A stretch of DNA of 64,000 nucleotides from Paenochrobactrum gallinarii (GCF_014205685.1 NZ_JACIIU010000008.1:1-64000); one strand, 5' to 3'. Shown: positions 45,386 to 55,012, numbered from the stretch's first letter. The notes: generated by a model from the sequence alone, not told the origin. Translations and numbers: made by a program.

Positions 45386-46281
45386 GATAAAGCCCTCGGA
45401 TTAAACACATCACGCAGGCGGTCGGCCACGAGATTGATCGCCACAATAGAAATCAGCAATGCCAGACCAGGGAAAAAACTGATCCAGTAATCACCCGACA
45501 ACATATATTGAAAACCATTGGAAACGAGCAAACCAAGTGACGGCTCTGTCACCGGCACACCAAGCCCCAGAAAGCTTAGTGTTGCTTCCAGCGTGATGGC
45601 GCGCGCGATTTGCAATGTACCTATGACCAGTAATGGCGGCATGCAGTTCGGCAAAATGTGACCCAGCAAAATGCGAAGCGGTGAAAGACCAAGACCACGG
45701 GCAGATTCCACATAGTCACGCTGGCTTTCAACCATGGCCTGACCACGCGCTGTACGAGCGTAATAAGCCCATTCCAGCAGCACCAATGTGATCACCACAT
45801 TACCGACACCGCGACCAAAAGCGGCCAGCATCAAAAGCGCCACAAGAATAGATGGCAGCGACATCACGAGATCTACAAATCGCATCAGCAAAGCGTCGGT
45901 TTTACCGCCGACATAGGCCGCTACCAGACCCAGCACAATGCCGATCACACCGGCAATGGTTGCCGAACCAATGCCCACCACCAGACTGGTGCGCAAACCA
46001 TAAAGGATGGCCGAAAACAGATCACGTCCCTGCCCGTCAGTGCCAAGCAGATAGGTGTAACCATCGTTCATATTGGTTTCGCCGGGGGCAAGACGCGCAT
46101 CCATCACGTCAATGGCCATCATGTCATAAGGGTCTTGCGGCGCGATGAAAGGTGCAAAAATTGCAGCAAATGCAATCAACACACAAAGCACAAGGCCAAA
46201 GACAGCCAAAGGCGAGCGCAGGAACATCCGGATATTTTCCGCAACCGGCGAGCGTGGGGGTTTTGTGAGAGCCAGGGTCAT
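45382..46281 (-). CDS. Peptide-type ABC permease (DppC/OppC-like)
   Basis: 299 residues, about six membrane segments; the N-terminal OppC domain and the EAA-type loop ESARGLGLSPLRILLGHILPN are visible. LLGTDGQGRDLFSAILYG is a DppC hallmark. It overlaps the DppB-like gene by four bases. Confidence 0.92.
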   Translation of the reverse strand: MTLALTKPPRSPVAENIRMFLRSPLAVFGLVLCVLIAFAAIFAPFIAPQDPYDMMAIDVMDARLAPGETNMNDGYTYLLGTDGQGRDLFSAILYGLRTSLVVGIGSATIAGVIGIVLGLVAAYVGGKTDALLMRFVDLVMSLPSILVALLMLAAFGRGVGNVVITLVLLEWAYYARTARGQAMVESQRDYVESARGLGLSPLRILLGHILPNCMPPLLVIGTLQIARAITLEATLSFLGLGVPVTEPSLGLLVSNGFQYMLSGDYWISFFPGLALLISIVAINLVADRLRDVFNPRALS

Positions 46282-47258
46282 GCCGCAGCCTCCGTTCTGA
46301 CGCGCGGATCAAGGACGCGATAAAGAATATCAACGACAAGATTAATCGTCACAAACAGTGTCACCACTACCATCAGATAGGCAACAACCACAGGGCGATC
46401 GAGCGCATTGATACTATCAAGAATGAGTTTACCGGCACCCGGCCACGAGAAAATATTCTCCGTCACCACGGCAAAGGCAACGGTTGAACCAAACTCAATA
46501 CCAAGGACGGTCACCAGCGGGATCATCACATTGCGCAAGATATGACGGCGCACGACACGCAAAGGCGACAAACCTTTGGCACGGGCAAAACGCACATAAT
46601 CAAGCGATTTCACCTCGCGAACACCGGCATTGGTGAGGCGGATGACCAGTGACACTTTAAACATTGCCAGATTGATCGCGGGCAACAGCATATGGCGAAG
46701 ACCATCAAGGGTAAGGAATGACCATTCCACCCCGAAAAGCCGCACAGTTGTGCCGCGCCCACTGGCAGGTAGCAGCCCGAGCGAGACACTGAATGTCATA
46801 ATTAACAGCAAACCAACCCAGAAAGTCGGCAGCGAAAAGCCCAGAATGCTGCCGGTTGTGATCAGCTTGGCAAAGGGATTATCAGGCTTTAATCCGGCAA
46901 AAAGACCAAGCGGAATACCGATGAAGACAGCAAAAATCATCGCCAGCACCGCCAGTTCCAGCGTAGCTGGCAGACGTTGCAAAATCAGTGTCACCGCAGG
47001 TGTATTATAGACAAAGCTATTGCCCAGATCGCCCTGCAAAGCGCTTTTCAAAAACAGCCAATATTGCTGCCAGACCGGCAGGTCGAGACCGAGACGTTCA
47101 ATCAGCTCTGCACGGTCGGCTTGGGTTGCATCCGGCGACAGCAGAATATCTGCCGGATTACCGATCATATGCAGCCCTAAGAATACGATCACCGACATAA
47201 TCAGCAGCACAACAGCGGCCTGAGCTAATCGTTTGATGAGCCAGACAGTAAAATTCAT
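46278..47258 (-). CDS. Peptide-type ABC permease (DppB/OppB-like)
   Basis: 326 residues, six membrane segments. MNFTVWLIKRLAQAAVVLLIMSVIVF start, GDLGNSFVYNTPV-type periplasmic segment, and coupling loop FARAKGLSPLRVVRRHILRN. The start overlaps the stop of the flavin monooxygenase gene (ATGA), tying oxidation and transport together. Confidence 0.92.
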   Translation of the reverse strand: MNFTVWLIKRLAQAAVVLLIMSVIVFLGLHMIGNPADILLSPDATQADRAELIERLGLDLPVWQQYWLFLKSALQGDLGNSFVYNTPAVTLILQRLPATLELAVLAMIFAVFIGIPLGLFAGLKPDNPFAKLITTGSILGFSLPTFWVGLLLIMTFSVSLGLLPASGRGTTVRLFGVEWSFLTLDGLRHMLLPAINLAMFKVSLVIRLTNAGVREVKSLDYVRFARAKGLSPLRVVRRHILRNVMIPLVTVLGIEFGSTVAFAVVTENIFSWPGAGKLILDSINALDRPVVVAYLMVVVTLFVTINLVVDILYRVLDPRVRTEAAA

Positions 47259-48712
47259 GCCAGTTCCTCAAGATCGCTCTGGTTGTAATTATCAGCTGCC
47301 GTCCATTCATCACCGAAGACTTCCGGCTCATCATAGCTCTTGGCATTAGCAAAATGCTGCTCGATATCTTCTTGATAAAGCGTGGCAGCAATGCCTTGCG
47401 ATAAGCGCTGCGCGCCTTCGCTGATTGACGGAATATCACCCGACACACCGCCATGCGACATCATCGCCGGATAACAGAAGCAATGAATGCGGGACAAACC
47501 TTCCGCTTCCACACCCGCTTTTGGCAGAAATTCAAATGCAGGGCCCAGGTCCGGCGCTTCCGTCAAAGAGCGGTCTTCATTGCCGCTCAGTGGTGCCAAG
47601 CGCTCTTCCCATGTGCGGGCTTTGCAGGCGATTTCCGCCAGAAAGGCTTTTTGGCGCCAATCAATCTGAAAACCGGTTGAGGCGATAACAAAATCAAACT
47701 GACGACGACCTTGCGGCGTGGTAATTTCAATCTTGTCCCCTTCGACGGTAATTTTCTCAAGCGACGCGCCGAGTTGGAAAAAAGCGTTTTTATGACGGCT
47801 GACACGCAGCACACTGGCGCGCGGAGGCGGCACTTGTTCGGCACCGACATAGCTGTAAATGGCAAGTTTTGTGCGGCCATCAAGATTTTGCATACCATAG
47901 ACAGCGCCCGGATTGCCCATGCCTTTGCCACGGTTGATACGCGGAATATCCTTACGGCGAATGAGCAGATCAACGCGTGCAGCGCCTGCTTCCAGTGCTG
48001 TACCGGCACTATCCATCGCCGATGCACCAGCACCGATCACGGCAATATTCTTGCCCTTCAGGCTGTTATAATCATACTCATCCGAAGAATGTGCCCAGAA
48101 ATGGCGCGGCAAACTGCTGATGATTTCCGGCACATAAGGGCCGCCCAAACCATCACGTCCGGTGGCAAGCACCACATGGCGCGCGCGTATGGTGCGGCTG
48201 CCTTCCGCTGTTTCCATTTCCAAAACAGTGTAATCTGCTTGCGGTTTAATCAGCGTGATACGATGGCCATTGCGTACTTCCACATTAAGCACATCACGGA
48301 ACCAGCGCAGATAATCCATCCATTGCAGGCGCGGAATTTTATCCAGCTCTTCCCATTTTTCCTCGCCAAACTGTGCGGTAAACCATGCGCGGAAGGTCAA
48401 AGACGGAATACCAAGGGCCGGACCTGTCAGGCTTTTAGGCGAACGCAGAGTTTCCATGCGCGCTGTTGTTGCCCACGGGCCTTCAAAACCTTTTGGACGC
48501 GCATCAAAAATAACCGTACGGATACCCAGATGCTTGAGCGATGCCGCCGCAGACAAACCTGCCATGCCGCCGCCGATCACCGCCACATCCAGCAGTGTCT
48601 GGCCCTGTGCCTGTTTGACCGGCACCCACTCATTGGCAGGAATAGTCAGATATTCCAGATCGCGGGCAACCAGCTGGTTCAAATCTTCAAGAGATGATGG
48701 AAAATTTTTCAT
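47255..48712 (-). CDS. FAD/NAD(P)-binding monooxygenase-like oxidoreductase
   Basis: 485 residues. Two dinucleotide motifs: VAVIGGGMAGLSAAASLKHLG (FAD, near residue 45) and NIAVIGAGASAMDSAGTALEAG (NADPH, about 225). It resembles class B flavin monooxygenases and lysine/ornithine N-monooxygenase-like proteins, without a clear fingerprint of either. It could hydroxylate the imported compound or its amine. It starts two bases after the LysR gene on the same strand. Confidence 0.85.
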   Translation of the reverse strand: MKNFPSSLEDLNQLVARDLEYLTIPANEWVPVKQAQGQTLLDVAVIGGGMAGLSAAASLKHLGIRTVIFDARPKGFEGPWATTARMETLRSPKSLTGPALGIPSLTFRAWFTAQFGEEKWEELDKIPRLQWMDYLRWFRDVLNVEVRNGHRITLIKPQADYTVLEMETAEGSRTIRARHVVLATGRDGLGGPYVPEIISSLPRHFWAHSSDEYDYNSLKGKNIAVIGAGASAMDSAGTALEAGAARVDLLIRRKDIPRINRGKGMGNPGAVYGMQNLDGRTKLAIYSYVGAEQVPPPRASVLRVSRHKNAFFQLGASLEKITVEGDKIEITTPQGRRQFDFVIASTGFQIDWRQKAFLAEIACKARTWEERLAPLSGNEDRSLTEAPDLGPAFEFLPKAGVEAEGLSRIHCFCYPAMMSHGGVSGDIPSISEGAQRLSQGIAATLYQEDIEQHFANAKSYDEPEVFGDEWTAADNYNQSDLEELA

Positions 48713-48714
48713 AA

Positions 48715-49701
48715 TCAGTCCTCCAGCAATGCAAGCTGGGCAATCAATGATTGATGTTCTTCGGGCGAATGGATTTTAAAACCCGGTACGAGTTTATGGG
48801 CGGCATCTTCAAGAGCGGAAACCAGTTCCAATGCTGTTTCGCCAAGCTGCACGCCATTATGGCTGATGACACCAAAGCAATATGGAATATCAAGTTCCAG
48901 CGGCAGCAAAGTAATACCGTCCAAAGGCGTTCCGGCTGAAGTTACCGGCTCAACAATGCCCACGGTTCCTGAAGGGCCGCCGGCACCGGCGCGGATCAGC
49001 GCCAATGCGTTCATGGTTGAATTAGTGCGGATCAACCCGCCCGTTTCAATCTTGTTACTTTTCAAAGTCTGGCGGATACGAGCCGGAAGCCCGCGCACAT
49101 TCGACATTTCCACCAAGGTACGGCTTTTAATCACCGATAGCGGTATGCCGCCTGTTTCTTTCGCCAACGGATCATCCGAGCGCACCGCCAAAAGACAAGG
49201 CGCGCAACCAAACCAATGGGTGGTCTGGTCACGATGTTGTAATGGCAAAGATGTAGCGCCAATATCAGCATCATGAGATAAAACAGAACTTCGCACCCGT
49301 TCAGGTGTATCGGTTTGAATAGTAATGCGTTTTGCACCATCCATGCCTGTTTTTTGATTCAGGGACGCCCAGGCATGAGGTACCAAACCAAAAGCCAAAG
49401 CCGATATGCAAGAAATGCGCACCGGACGCGACTTTAAATTGGCAACCTCCTGCGCCCGCTCCCACACTTCGGCAACCCCTGCCAAAGCGCGCTCGACATC
49501 ATCGCGCAGCAACATACCCTGCTGGGTCAGAGCCAGACGCTGCCCCACCCGGACAAACAGCTTTTGCCCGAGGTCACGCTCCAGATCCTGAATAATACGG
49601 CTGACGGAAGGCTGCGAAAGTTGCAATCTTTTGGCAGCAGCCGTTACGCTGCCCAGAGTTGCCACTTCCAGATAGGCTTCCAAAGCCTTTAAATTGCGCA
49701 T
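48715..49701 (-). CDS. LysR family transcriptional regulator inside the operon
   Basis: 328 residues. Winged helix LKALEAYLEVATLGSVTAAAKRLQLSQPSVSRIIQDLERDLGQ and an effector domain from about 90. It is encoded between the AhpD-like gene and the monooxygenase gene in the same direction rather than divergently, so it is probably part of the operon that it regulates. Confidence 0.9.
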   Translation of the reverse strand: MRNLKALEAYLEVATLGSVTAAAKRLQLSQPSVSRIIQDLERDLGQKLFVRVGQRLALTQQGMLLRDDVERALAGVAEVWERAQEVANLKSRPVRISCISALAFGLVPHAWASLNQKTGMDGAKRITIQTDTPERVRSSVLSHDADIGATSLPLQHRDQTTHWFGCAPCLLAVRSDDPLAKETGGIPLSVIKSRTLVEMSNVRGLPARIRQTLKSNKIETGGLIRTNSTMNALALIRAGAGGPSGTVGIVEPVTSAGTPLDGITLLPLELDIPYCFGVISHNGVQLGETALELVSALEDAAHKLVPGFKIHSPEEHQSLIAQLALLED

Positions 49702-49764
49702 AATCTCTCCCTGTCTGCCGGTTTAGGGGCAGCGAAAATGCTCGGATAAAACAAAGTCAGATGT

Positions 49765-50337
49765 TTATTTGACCGGATCGCCCAGCACATGCATCAAGCG
49801 GTTTGCCCAGCCAAACATGGCTGTGGAAAGCACCAGATCAACGGCTTCTTCTTTGTTCAGGCCAACTTCTGCCAAGCGCTTCGCGTCTGCGCCATCTGTC
49901 TTTGGCGGAAACTGCGAAAGCTTCAGCGCAAAGTCAAAAATCGCCTGATTTTTCGGATCGAGCTGTGCTTTTTCGCCTTCAAGGAAAAGCTTATCGGTCA
50001 CGCTTTCATCGCGGCTCAGCTGCGCATGGCGCTGTGCATGAACGGCAGCACAATAAATGCACTGATTGACAACTGAAGCACCAAGTGCGCCCAATTCACG
50101 TTCTGCACGACCCAACCCGCCTTTGCCATACATCACTGCATTGAAAAGCGGCGAGCGAACATTGAGGCTTTCCGGATCATGCGCCAAAACCAGCACATAA
50201 TCTGACACTTTGGTGTTAGACGGCGTTACTTTCAACGCATCCAGCTGTTCGGGCGATGCCTCAGCAAGCACAACCGGCTTTACGCGCGGGCGCCATTCTG
50301 GCACGGTCTTGGTGAATTTATGAATAACTTCGCTCAT
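49765..50337 (-). CDS. AhpD-like peroxidase-related protein
   Basis: 190 residues, alkylhydroperoxidase D/carboxymuconolactone decarboxylase fold. The redox motif is present as QCIYCAAVHAQRHAQL (CxxC with the following His). AhpD proteins reduce peroxides. The start overlaps the stop of the preceding CMD gene (TAATG), so the two are translationally coupled and may form a hetero-oligomer. I recall such coupled pairs as the Avi_7170/Avi_7169 families, not verified here. Confidence 0.85.
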   Translation of the reverse strand: MSEVIHKFTKTVPEWRPRVKPVVLAEASPEQLDALKVTPSNTKVSDYVLVLAHDPESLNVRSPLFNAVMYGKGGLGRAERELGALGASVVNQCIYCAAVHAQRHAQLSRDESVTDKLFLEGEKAQLDPKNQAIFDFALKLSQFPPKTDGADAKRLAEVGLNKEEAVDLVLSTAMFGWANRLMHVLGDPVK

Positions 50338-50834
50338 TACGCCTGCTCCCCTTCGATCAATGATGCAAGACCTGCAGCCACTCGGATCTGATAGGCAAGG
50401 AAAGCATTCAATTCACACAAACGAACAATATCGGCATCGGCCACACCAGCCTGCTGCAACGCCGAAATATCTTCGGCTGCAATGGCTTTGGCGTTATTGG
50501 CCACTTTATCCATAAAAGTGACAACCTTTTGCTGAACCAGATCGGACGGCACATAATCCACAGCCGCAAGTGCGGCATAAGGTGATCCGGCAGCAGCTTT
50601 GCCGTAAATATTGGCCAGATAAGGATTGTTGTTTGCAGTTGCGATACGTGTTGCAAGAGCTGCACGAAAATCATGCGGCCATGAACCACCATCAGCAGGC
50701 GCCAACACAGCAGCCTGCGCCTGACGTGTCATAGTAAACACATCCTGACGCGCCCTTAAAGCATCAAATGGCGGAGTATCTTCAACATCGCCCGCAAGCC
50801 ACAGGCTTACGGTCTCCAAAGCAGATTTGTTCAT
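50337..50834 (-). CDS. CMD-domain protein lacking the CxxC pair
   Basis: 165 residues from the ATG at 50834, preceded by AGGGG at good distance. All-helical with similarity of pattern to carboxymuconolactone decarboxylase/AhpD proteins (FRAALATRIATANNNPYLANIYG, then ICELNAFLAYQIRVAAGLASL-like end). The CxxC redox motif is absent; the single Cys lies in RLCELNAF. It is first in the operon and coupled to the AhpD-like gene. Confidence 0.75.
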   Translation of the reverse strand: MNKSALETVSLWLAGDVEDTPPFDALRARQDVFTMTRQAQAAVLAPADGGSWPHDFRAALATRIATANNNPYLANIYGKAAAGSPYAALAAVDYVPSDLVQQKVVTFMDKVANNAKAIAAEDISALQQAGVADADIVRLCELNAFLAYQIRVAAGLASLIEGEQA

Positions 50835-51267
50835 TTCATTCCCCTGACAGTGCTGTCGTTCCCATTTGCGAACCAATCCCCAACACTGCTTCCCGCTGTA
50901 TGGTATTAGTTGTTTTATGGATAATGCAACACTGTTTATTCATTTTTTAAATAACCTGTCATCGTCGATTACGACTGTCAACCGTTTTTACAAGCCAACA
51001 GAATAATTTTATAATTCCTCAAAGCGTAGGAACAGCCGGGGAAATGCTGCCTTGGCAAGCTCATGCCAATTCAGTGCAACGTCTATTCAACCTAGCTTAT
51101 GCGGAGCAAAAAATTGGGGCAAACCCGCCTAATTTTGCCTCATGCCGTAAATGATTTTCTTAAAAAAGCACGATTAAGGGTAAAAAAAATTGCAAAGAAC
51201 CAAAATTTCGCAGAATCAAAGCGCACAGTGAAAGAGCTGAATATTGCCCTTATTTATGCGTAAAAGC
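50835..51267. other. Intergenic region upstream of the CMD operon
   Basis: No supported gene. On the minus strand TTGCAT and a TA-rich hexamer about 17 bases apart (near 50905-50935) may be the operon promoter. A 35-codon plus-strand frame near 51040-51150 has no recognisable product. The rest is AT-rich and unassigned. Confidence 0.35.
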
Positions 51268-51303
51268 ACATATGCCGCCGATAATAATATCGGCGGCATA
51301 TGT
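51268..51303. terminator. Long hairpin after the phosphonate transporter genes
   Basis: Perfect 15-bp stem ACATATGCCGCCGAT / ATCGGCGGCATATGT with an AATAAT loop, 20 bases beyond the last phnE stop. It ends the phnCDEE transcript. Confidence 0.75.
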
Positions 51304-51323
51304 ATTCAAATGTCACGTTTTCT

Positions 51324-52184
51324 TTATGATTTTGCAGGCGCACCAATCAGGCGCATACGCAGGAAATTCGAAATTGCGTCGATAATATAGACCATCACGA
51401 TGATGAGAATAATGATCGACCACACCTCATCCCAGCGATAAGCAGAAATACGATCCGACAGGATAAAGCCGATACCACCAGCACCGACAATACCTAAAAT
51501 TGTACCTGAGCGGACATTCGATTCAAAATTGTAAAGCGTGATCGACAGCAATACCGGCATCACCTGCGGCATCACGCCAAAGCGCACCGCCTGCTGGCGG
51601 GAACCGCCGGAAGCCACCACACCTTCCACCGGCTTTTTAGAAATATTTTCAATTGCTTCGGCATAAAGTTTGGCCAGCACACCAATTTCACCCACTGCAA
51701 TTGCCAGCACACCCGCTAAAGGCCCCAGGCCAAAAGCACGGATGAAAATCAATGCCAGAATAAGCGTTTCAAAGGCGCGGATAATGTCAAAACCGCGTCT
51801 GACACCAAAGCGAAACAAGATAAAACGATTTAGATTTTTGGCACCCAGAAACGAAAGCGGGAGTGCAAAAATCGCGCCTAGCGTCGTGCCTAACACAGCA
51901 ATTGCCAAGGTTTCCTGCAAGCCTTTGCTGATCTCGGCAATTTCGCGGGCATCAAAGCCGGTATAAGGCGGCAGCATGAAAGATAACACGCTGCCTAATT
52001 TGCCAAGCCCGCTCCAAATGCGTTGCGGCGTGATGTTGAACTCCCACAAGCACCAGGCAAAAAGCGCCGAAACAACACCAAAAATCACTGCTCGTTTTAA
52101 ACGGACGGAAAACGGTTTGACGAACAGCTCCGGCATTTTCTCCTTCAGTTCATTATCTGAAAGATTTGGCGTCAACATGGTCAT
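51324..52184 (-). CDS. phnE: Phosphonate ABC permease, second PhnE
   Basis: 286 residues, about six membrane segments. GTTLGAIFALPLSFLGAKNL and AKLYAEAIENISKKPVEGVVASGGSRQQAVRFGVMPQVMP (the EAA coupling loop) are PhnE-specific. It overlaps the first phnE gene by four bases. Two unequal PhnE permeases encoded in tandem are common in Rhizobiales. Confidence 0.92.
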   Translation of the reverse strand: MTMLTPNLSDNELKEKMPELFVKPFSVRLKRAVIFGVVSALFAWCLWEFNITPQRIWSGLGKLGSVLSFMLPPYTGFDAREIAEISKGLQETLAIAVLGTTLGAIFALPLSFLGAKNLNRFILFRFGVRRGFDIIRAFETLILALIFIRAFGLGPLAGVLAIAVGEIGVLAKLYAEAIENISKKPVEGVVASGGSRQQAVRFGVMPQVMPVLLSITLYNFESNVRSGTILGIVGAGGIGFILSDRISAYRWDEVWSIIILIIVMVYIIDAISNFLRMRLIGAPAKS

Positions 52185-53149
52185 GCGTGTTTCTCCAGTC
52201 CGATAATATGATGGCGGAGCTTTTCAGATGCCCAATCGATGACGAATACTGTCAGGAAAATGATGATAAATAGTGCTGAAAGATCGGTATATTCCTGCAG
52301 GCTTACGGCTGTACGCAGTTCTTGACCCAAACCGCCGGCGCCGACAAAACCGATCACTGAAGAAGAGCGAACATTGATCTCAAAGCGCAGCAATGTGTAG
52401 CTCAGCGTGTTTGGCAGCACCTGCGGCACAACACCATAGCGCATCTGGTCAAACCAGCTGCCACCGGAAGCCTTGATACCTTCAACCGGACGCATATCAA
52501 TGTTTTCATTGGCTTCGGCGTATAACTTGCCCAATGAGCCTGTGCTGTGCAGCGCAATGGCCAACACACCGGCCAAAGGCCCGACACCAAAACAGAAAAC
52601 AAAAATCAACGCAAAAACCAGTTCCGGCACTGTGCGCGCAATTTCAAGATAACGGCGTGTCAGCCACATAATCCAGCGGCTAGGAGCAAGATTTCGCGAT
52701 GCAGTGAAGGATAATAAAAAACCACCTGCAACGCCCAAAATCGTTGCCATAAAAGCGATCATCACGGTTTCGAGCAATAGTTTTGCCCAAATATGCCCGC
52801 GCCAGAACCAATGCTGCAAATCAGCCCAGAGTGTTGATAAACTTAATTCAGGAATGGTTTTCCAGATATAATCGCCAAGGCGCGGCAGGCCTGCCAGCAA
52901 AATCCAGCGTTCGGCTCTGGTGCCGTCTGTCTGGGTCACCTGTGTGACATGAAAGAAATTGGCATAATTGGCAGTCAGAATAATCAAAAGCCCGAAAAAC
53001 AATGTCGAGCCCCAGAAAATCATCCGGCTGCGGCGGCGATGCTGCGTATATTTGCGGGTAAATTCTGCAATATGTTCTGCTTGGGTCGGTGCATTATTGG
53101 CTGGTGCACCCAAGCCTGCAACTCCGATAGTACCTGCATATGCGCTCAT
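52181..53149 (-). CDS. phnE: Phosphonate ABC permease, first PhnE
   Basis: 322 residues with an N-terminal extension before the first membrane segment (about residue 40). Coupling loop KLYAEANENIDMRPVEGIKASGGSWFDQMRYGVVPQVLP. It forms the membrane pore with the second PhnE; energy comes from PhnC. Confidence 0.92.
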   Translation of the reverse strand: MSAYAGTIGVAGLGAPANNAPTQAEHIAEFTRKYTQHRRRSRMIFWGSTLFFGLLIILTANYANFFHVTQVTQTDGTRAERWILLAGLPRLGDYIWKTIPELSLSTLWADLQHWFWRGHIWAKLLLETVMIAFMATILGVAGGFLLSFTASRNLAPSRWIMWLTRRYLEIARTVPELVFALIFVFCFGVGPLAGVLAIALHSTGSLGKLYAEANENIDMRPVEGIKASGGSWFDQMRYGVVPQVLPNTLSYTLLRFEINVRSSSVIGFVGAGGLGQELRTAVSLQEYTDLSALFIIIFLTVFVIDWASEKLRHHIIGLEKHA

Positions 53150-53229
53150 ATCTGCCCACTCCTGTGATTAGACTGAGCCCGCCCTTGCTGTTTTGCAGAC
53201 AACAAAGACGGGCCTAAGTGATTTTGATA

Positions 53230-54137
53230 TTAGCTGCGGCGCTGTTTCTTCAACCAATCACGCATTTCAATGATCCATTGATAGCGCTCGTGATTGACTT
53301 CGACATAGCCTTTTTGTTCGACGTATCGCCGCCAGAAATAGACTGGAATGCAACCGGATCAGCTTCCGGTGCTTTCATGTAAGCATCTTTAATGGCTGCA
53401 ACCAAATCCTGTGGCAGATTGGCACGAACAGTAATCGGGCCATTGGTGATTTCAGGTGACGTCCAGATTTTGCAAACCTCACCGTCTTTGATCATGCCTT
53501 TGTTAACCATGCGAACAGGCACACCATCTTTGCCGTCAATATCGGAGATATAAGTGGCGGCGGCGTCAAAAGAACCCGCGACAACACCTTGTACGCCAGC
53601 TTCATGGCTACCGGAGAAGGTCACACTGCCGAAATATTCATTCGGATTAAAACCCTGCTGTACCAAGTTGTAAAATGGCACGGCGTAACCGGATGTGCTG
53701 TCCGGATCTGCAAAAGCAACGGCCTTGCCTTTCAGGTCTTCAATCTTTTTATAAGGGCCGTCGCAGCGCGTTATGATGACCGAATAATAACCGGTTGCAC
53801 CGCTCATTTCCTGAGATGCCAGCAACGGCACCACACCGCCATTGGTTTCGGTGTAAGCGGCTGCATAAGCAGACGAACCAACAGAAGCGACTTCAATCTG
53901 ATCTGCGGCCAAAGCCTGAATGATACCATCATAGCTGCCAGCGGTGAAAAGCTCGACCTCAACGCCGAGTGTTTTCTCCATATAAGCTTTCCACGGCTCA
54001 TAACGCTTCATGCGATCGGCTTCATTTTCAGACGATGTGATGCCAATCCGCACGATGCGGTAATCATCTTTCCAGTTTTGTGCAGACACAGGAAGGCTGG
54101 TCGCTGCAAGCAGTGCAGCGGTCAAAAGAATACGCAT
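53230..54137 (-). pseudogene. phnD: Phosphonate-binding protein PhnD with a 3' frameshift
   Basis: Signal peptide (MRILLTAALLAATSLPVSAQ) and a full PhnD body: VRIGITSSENEADRMKRYEPW, AADQIEVASVGSSAYAAAY, FADPDSTSGYAVP. After SGGDTSN the current frame gives a false tail and stops at 53250. The frame with one more A in the A5 run (T5 at 53311-53315 on the plus strand) continues KGYVEVNHERYQWIIEMRDW to a stop at 53230, the usual PhnD end. The product would lose about 27 native residues. It may be a sequencing error, a recent mutation or slippage at the homopolymer. Possibly partly functional. Confidence 0.8.
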
Positions 54138-54155
54138 TGTTGAATTTCCTAAAAA

Positions 54156-54962
54156 TCAGGCCGGGACACTGGCGTGTGCGGCAGTTGAAGTAACAGCTTC
54201 ATTGATTTCATTCAGCCCGCTCTCGCCATAGAGATCACGGACAACATCTGAGGTCAGATCTTGCGGCTTTCCGTCAAAAATGACCTGCCCCATACGCATT
54301 GCTATGATACGGTCAGAATAATGGCGTGCCGTATCCAATGTATGCAAATTAACCAGAACAGTCATACCATCTTCACGGTTGATGCGGCGCAGCGCATCCA
54401 TCACGCGGGTCGCATTGCCCGGATCAAGACTGGCGATTGGCTCGTCTGCCAGCAAAATTTTTGCTCTTTGCACAAGCGCGCGGGCAATCGCCACACGCTG
54501 CTGCTGGCCACCAGACAGGGTTCCGGCCAGTTGAAGGGCTCGCGGCACCAGCCCCAAACGATCCAGCGCCCTGATCGCCTCGGCGCGTTCTTCATCAGAA
54601 AAACGCATCGTCATCGACGATAAAAAGCCGTGATCCGCAAGGCGACCGACCAAAACATTGGTCAAGACATCCAAGCGCTCCACCAGATTAAACTGCTGGA
54701 AAATCATTGCACAATCACGTCGCCAATAGCGCAGATCGCTATTGCGCAATTGAGTGATATTGGTATTCCCAAGGCGAATTTCGCCGTGGCTTGGTTCTGC
54801 CAGACGGTTAATCAACCGCAAAAGGGTTGATTTTCCCGCTCCCGAGGGGCCAATTATACTAACAAACTGGCCCTGCGGGATATCAAGGCTAACCTGATCA
54901 ACGGCACGGGTCTGGCCATAAATACGGGAAAGCTGATTGAGTGAGAGTGTCTGTGTTTCCAT
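54156..54962 (-). CDS. phnC: Phosphonate ABC ATPase PhnC
   Basis: 268 residues. Walker A GPSGAGKST, signature TLSGGQQQRVAIARALV, Walker B ILLADEPIASLDPGN. PhnC-type insertion ALDRLGLVPRALQLAGT. It is first in the phnCDEE transcript. A putative PhnF operator (54997-55012) lies about 35 bases upstream of its start. Confidence 0.93.
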   Translation of the reverse strand: METQTLSLNQLSRIYGQTRAVDQVSLDIPQGQFVSIIGPSGAGKSTLLRLINRLAEPSHGEIRLGNTNITQLRNSDLRYWRRDCAMIFQQFNLVERLDVLTNVLVGRLADHGFLSSMTMRFSDEERAEAIRALDRLGLVPRALQLAGTLSGGQQQRVAIARALVQRAKILLADEPIASLDPGNATRVMDALRRINREDGMTVLVNLHTLDTARHYSDRIIAMRMGQVIFDGKPQDLTSDVVRDLYGESGLNEINEAVTSTAAHASVPA

Positions 54963-54996
54963 GAGAATACTATCGCAGACGCTTACGACAAGAGAG

Positions 54997-55012
54997 AGTC
55001 ATTCGGATGAAT
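54997..55012. promoter_or_regulatory. Probable PhnF operator upstream of phnC
   Basis: AGTCATTCGGATGAAT, identical to the palindrome in front of phnF (61563-61578) at 15 of 16 positions. It is the only other copy I see in the window, placed in the phnC promoter. Confidence 0.6.

Noticed and set aside
47711..48697. 328-codon plus-strand open frame opposite the flavin monooxygenase gene
   Set aside because: It is antisense to a gene with clear dinucleotide motifs and operon overlaps. Its translation has no recognisable domain and is rich in residues typical of shadow frames.
38004..50834. Interpretation of the acylase/BAAT region as a beta-lactam resistance locus
   Set aside because: Penicillin-acylase-family membership does not imply penicillin cleavage. 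No beta-lactamase or penicillin-binding protein gene is present and the context is catabolic.
53589..54143. 184-codon plus-strand frame opposite phnD
   Set aside because: Shadow of phnD, with no ribosome binding site or domain.
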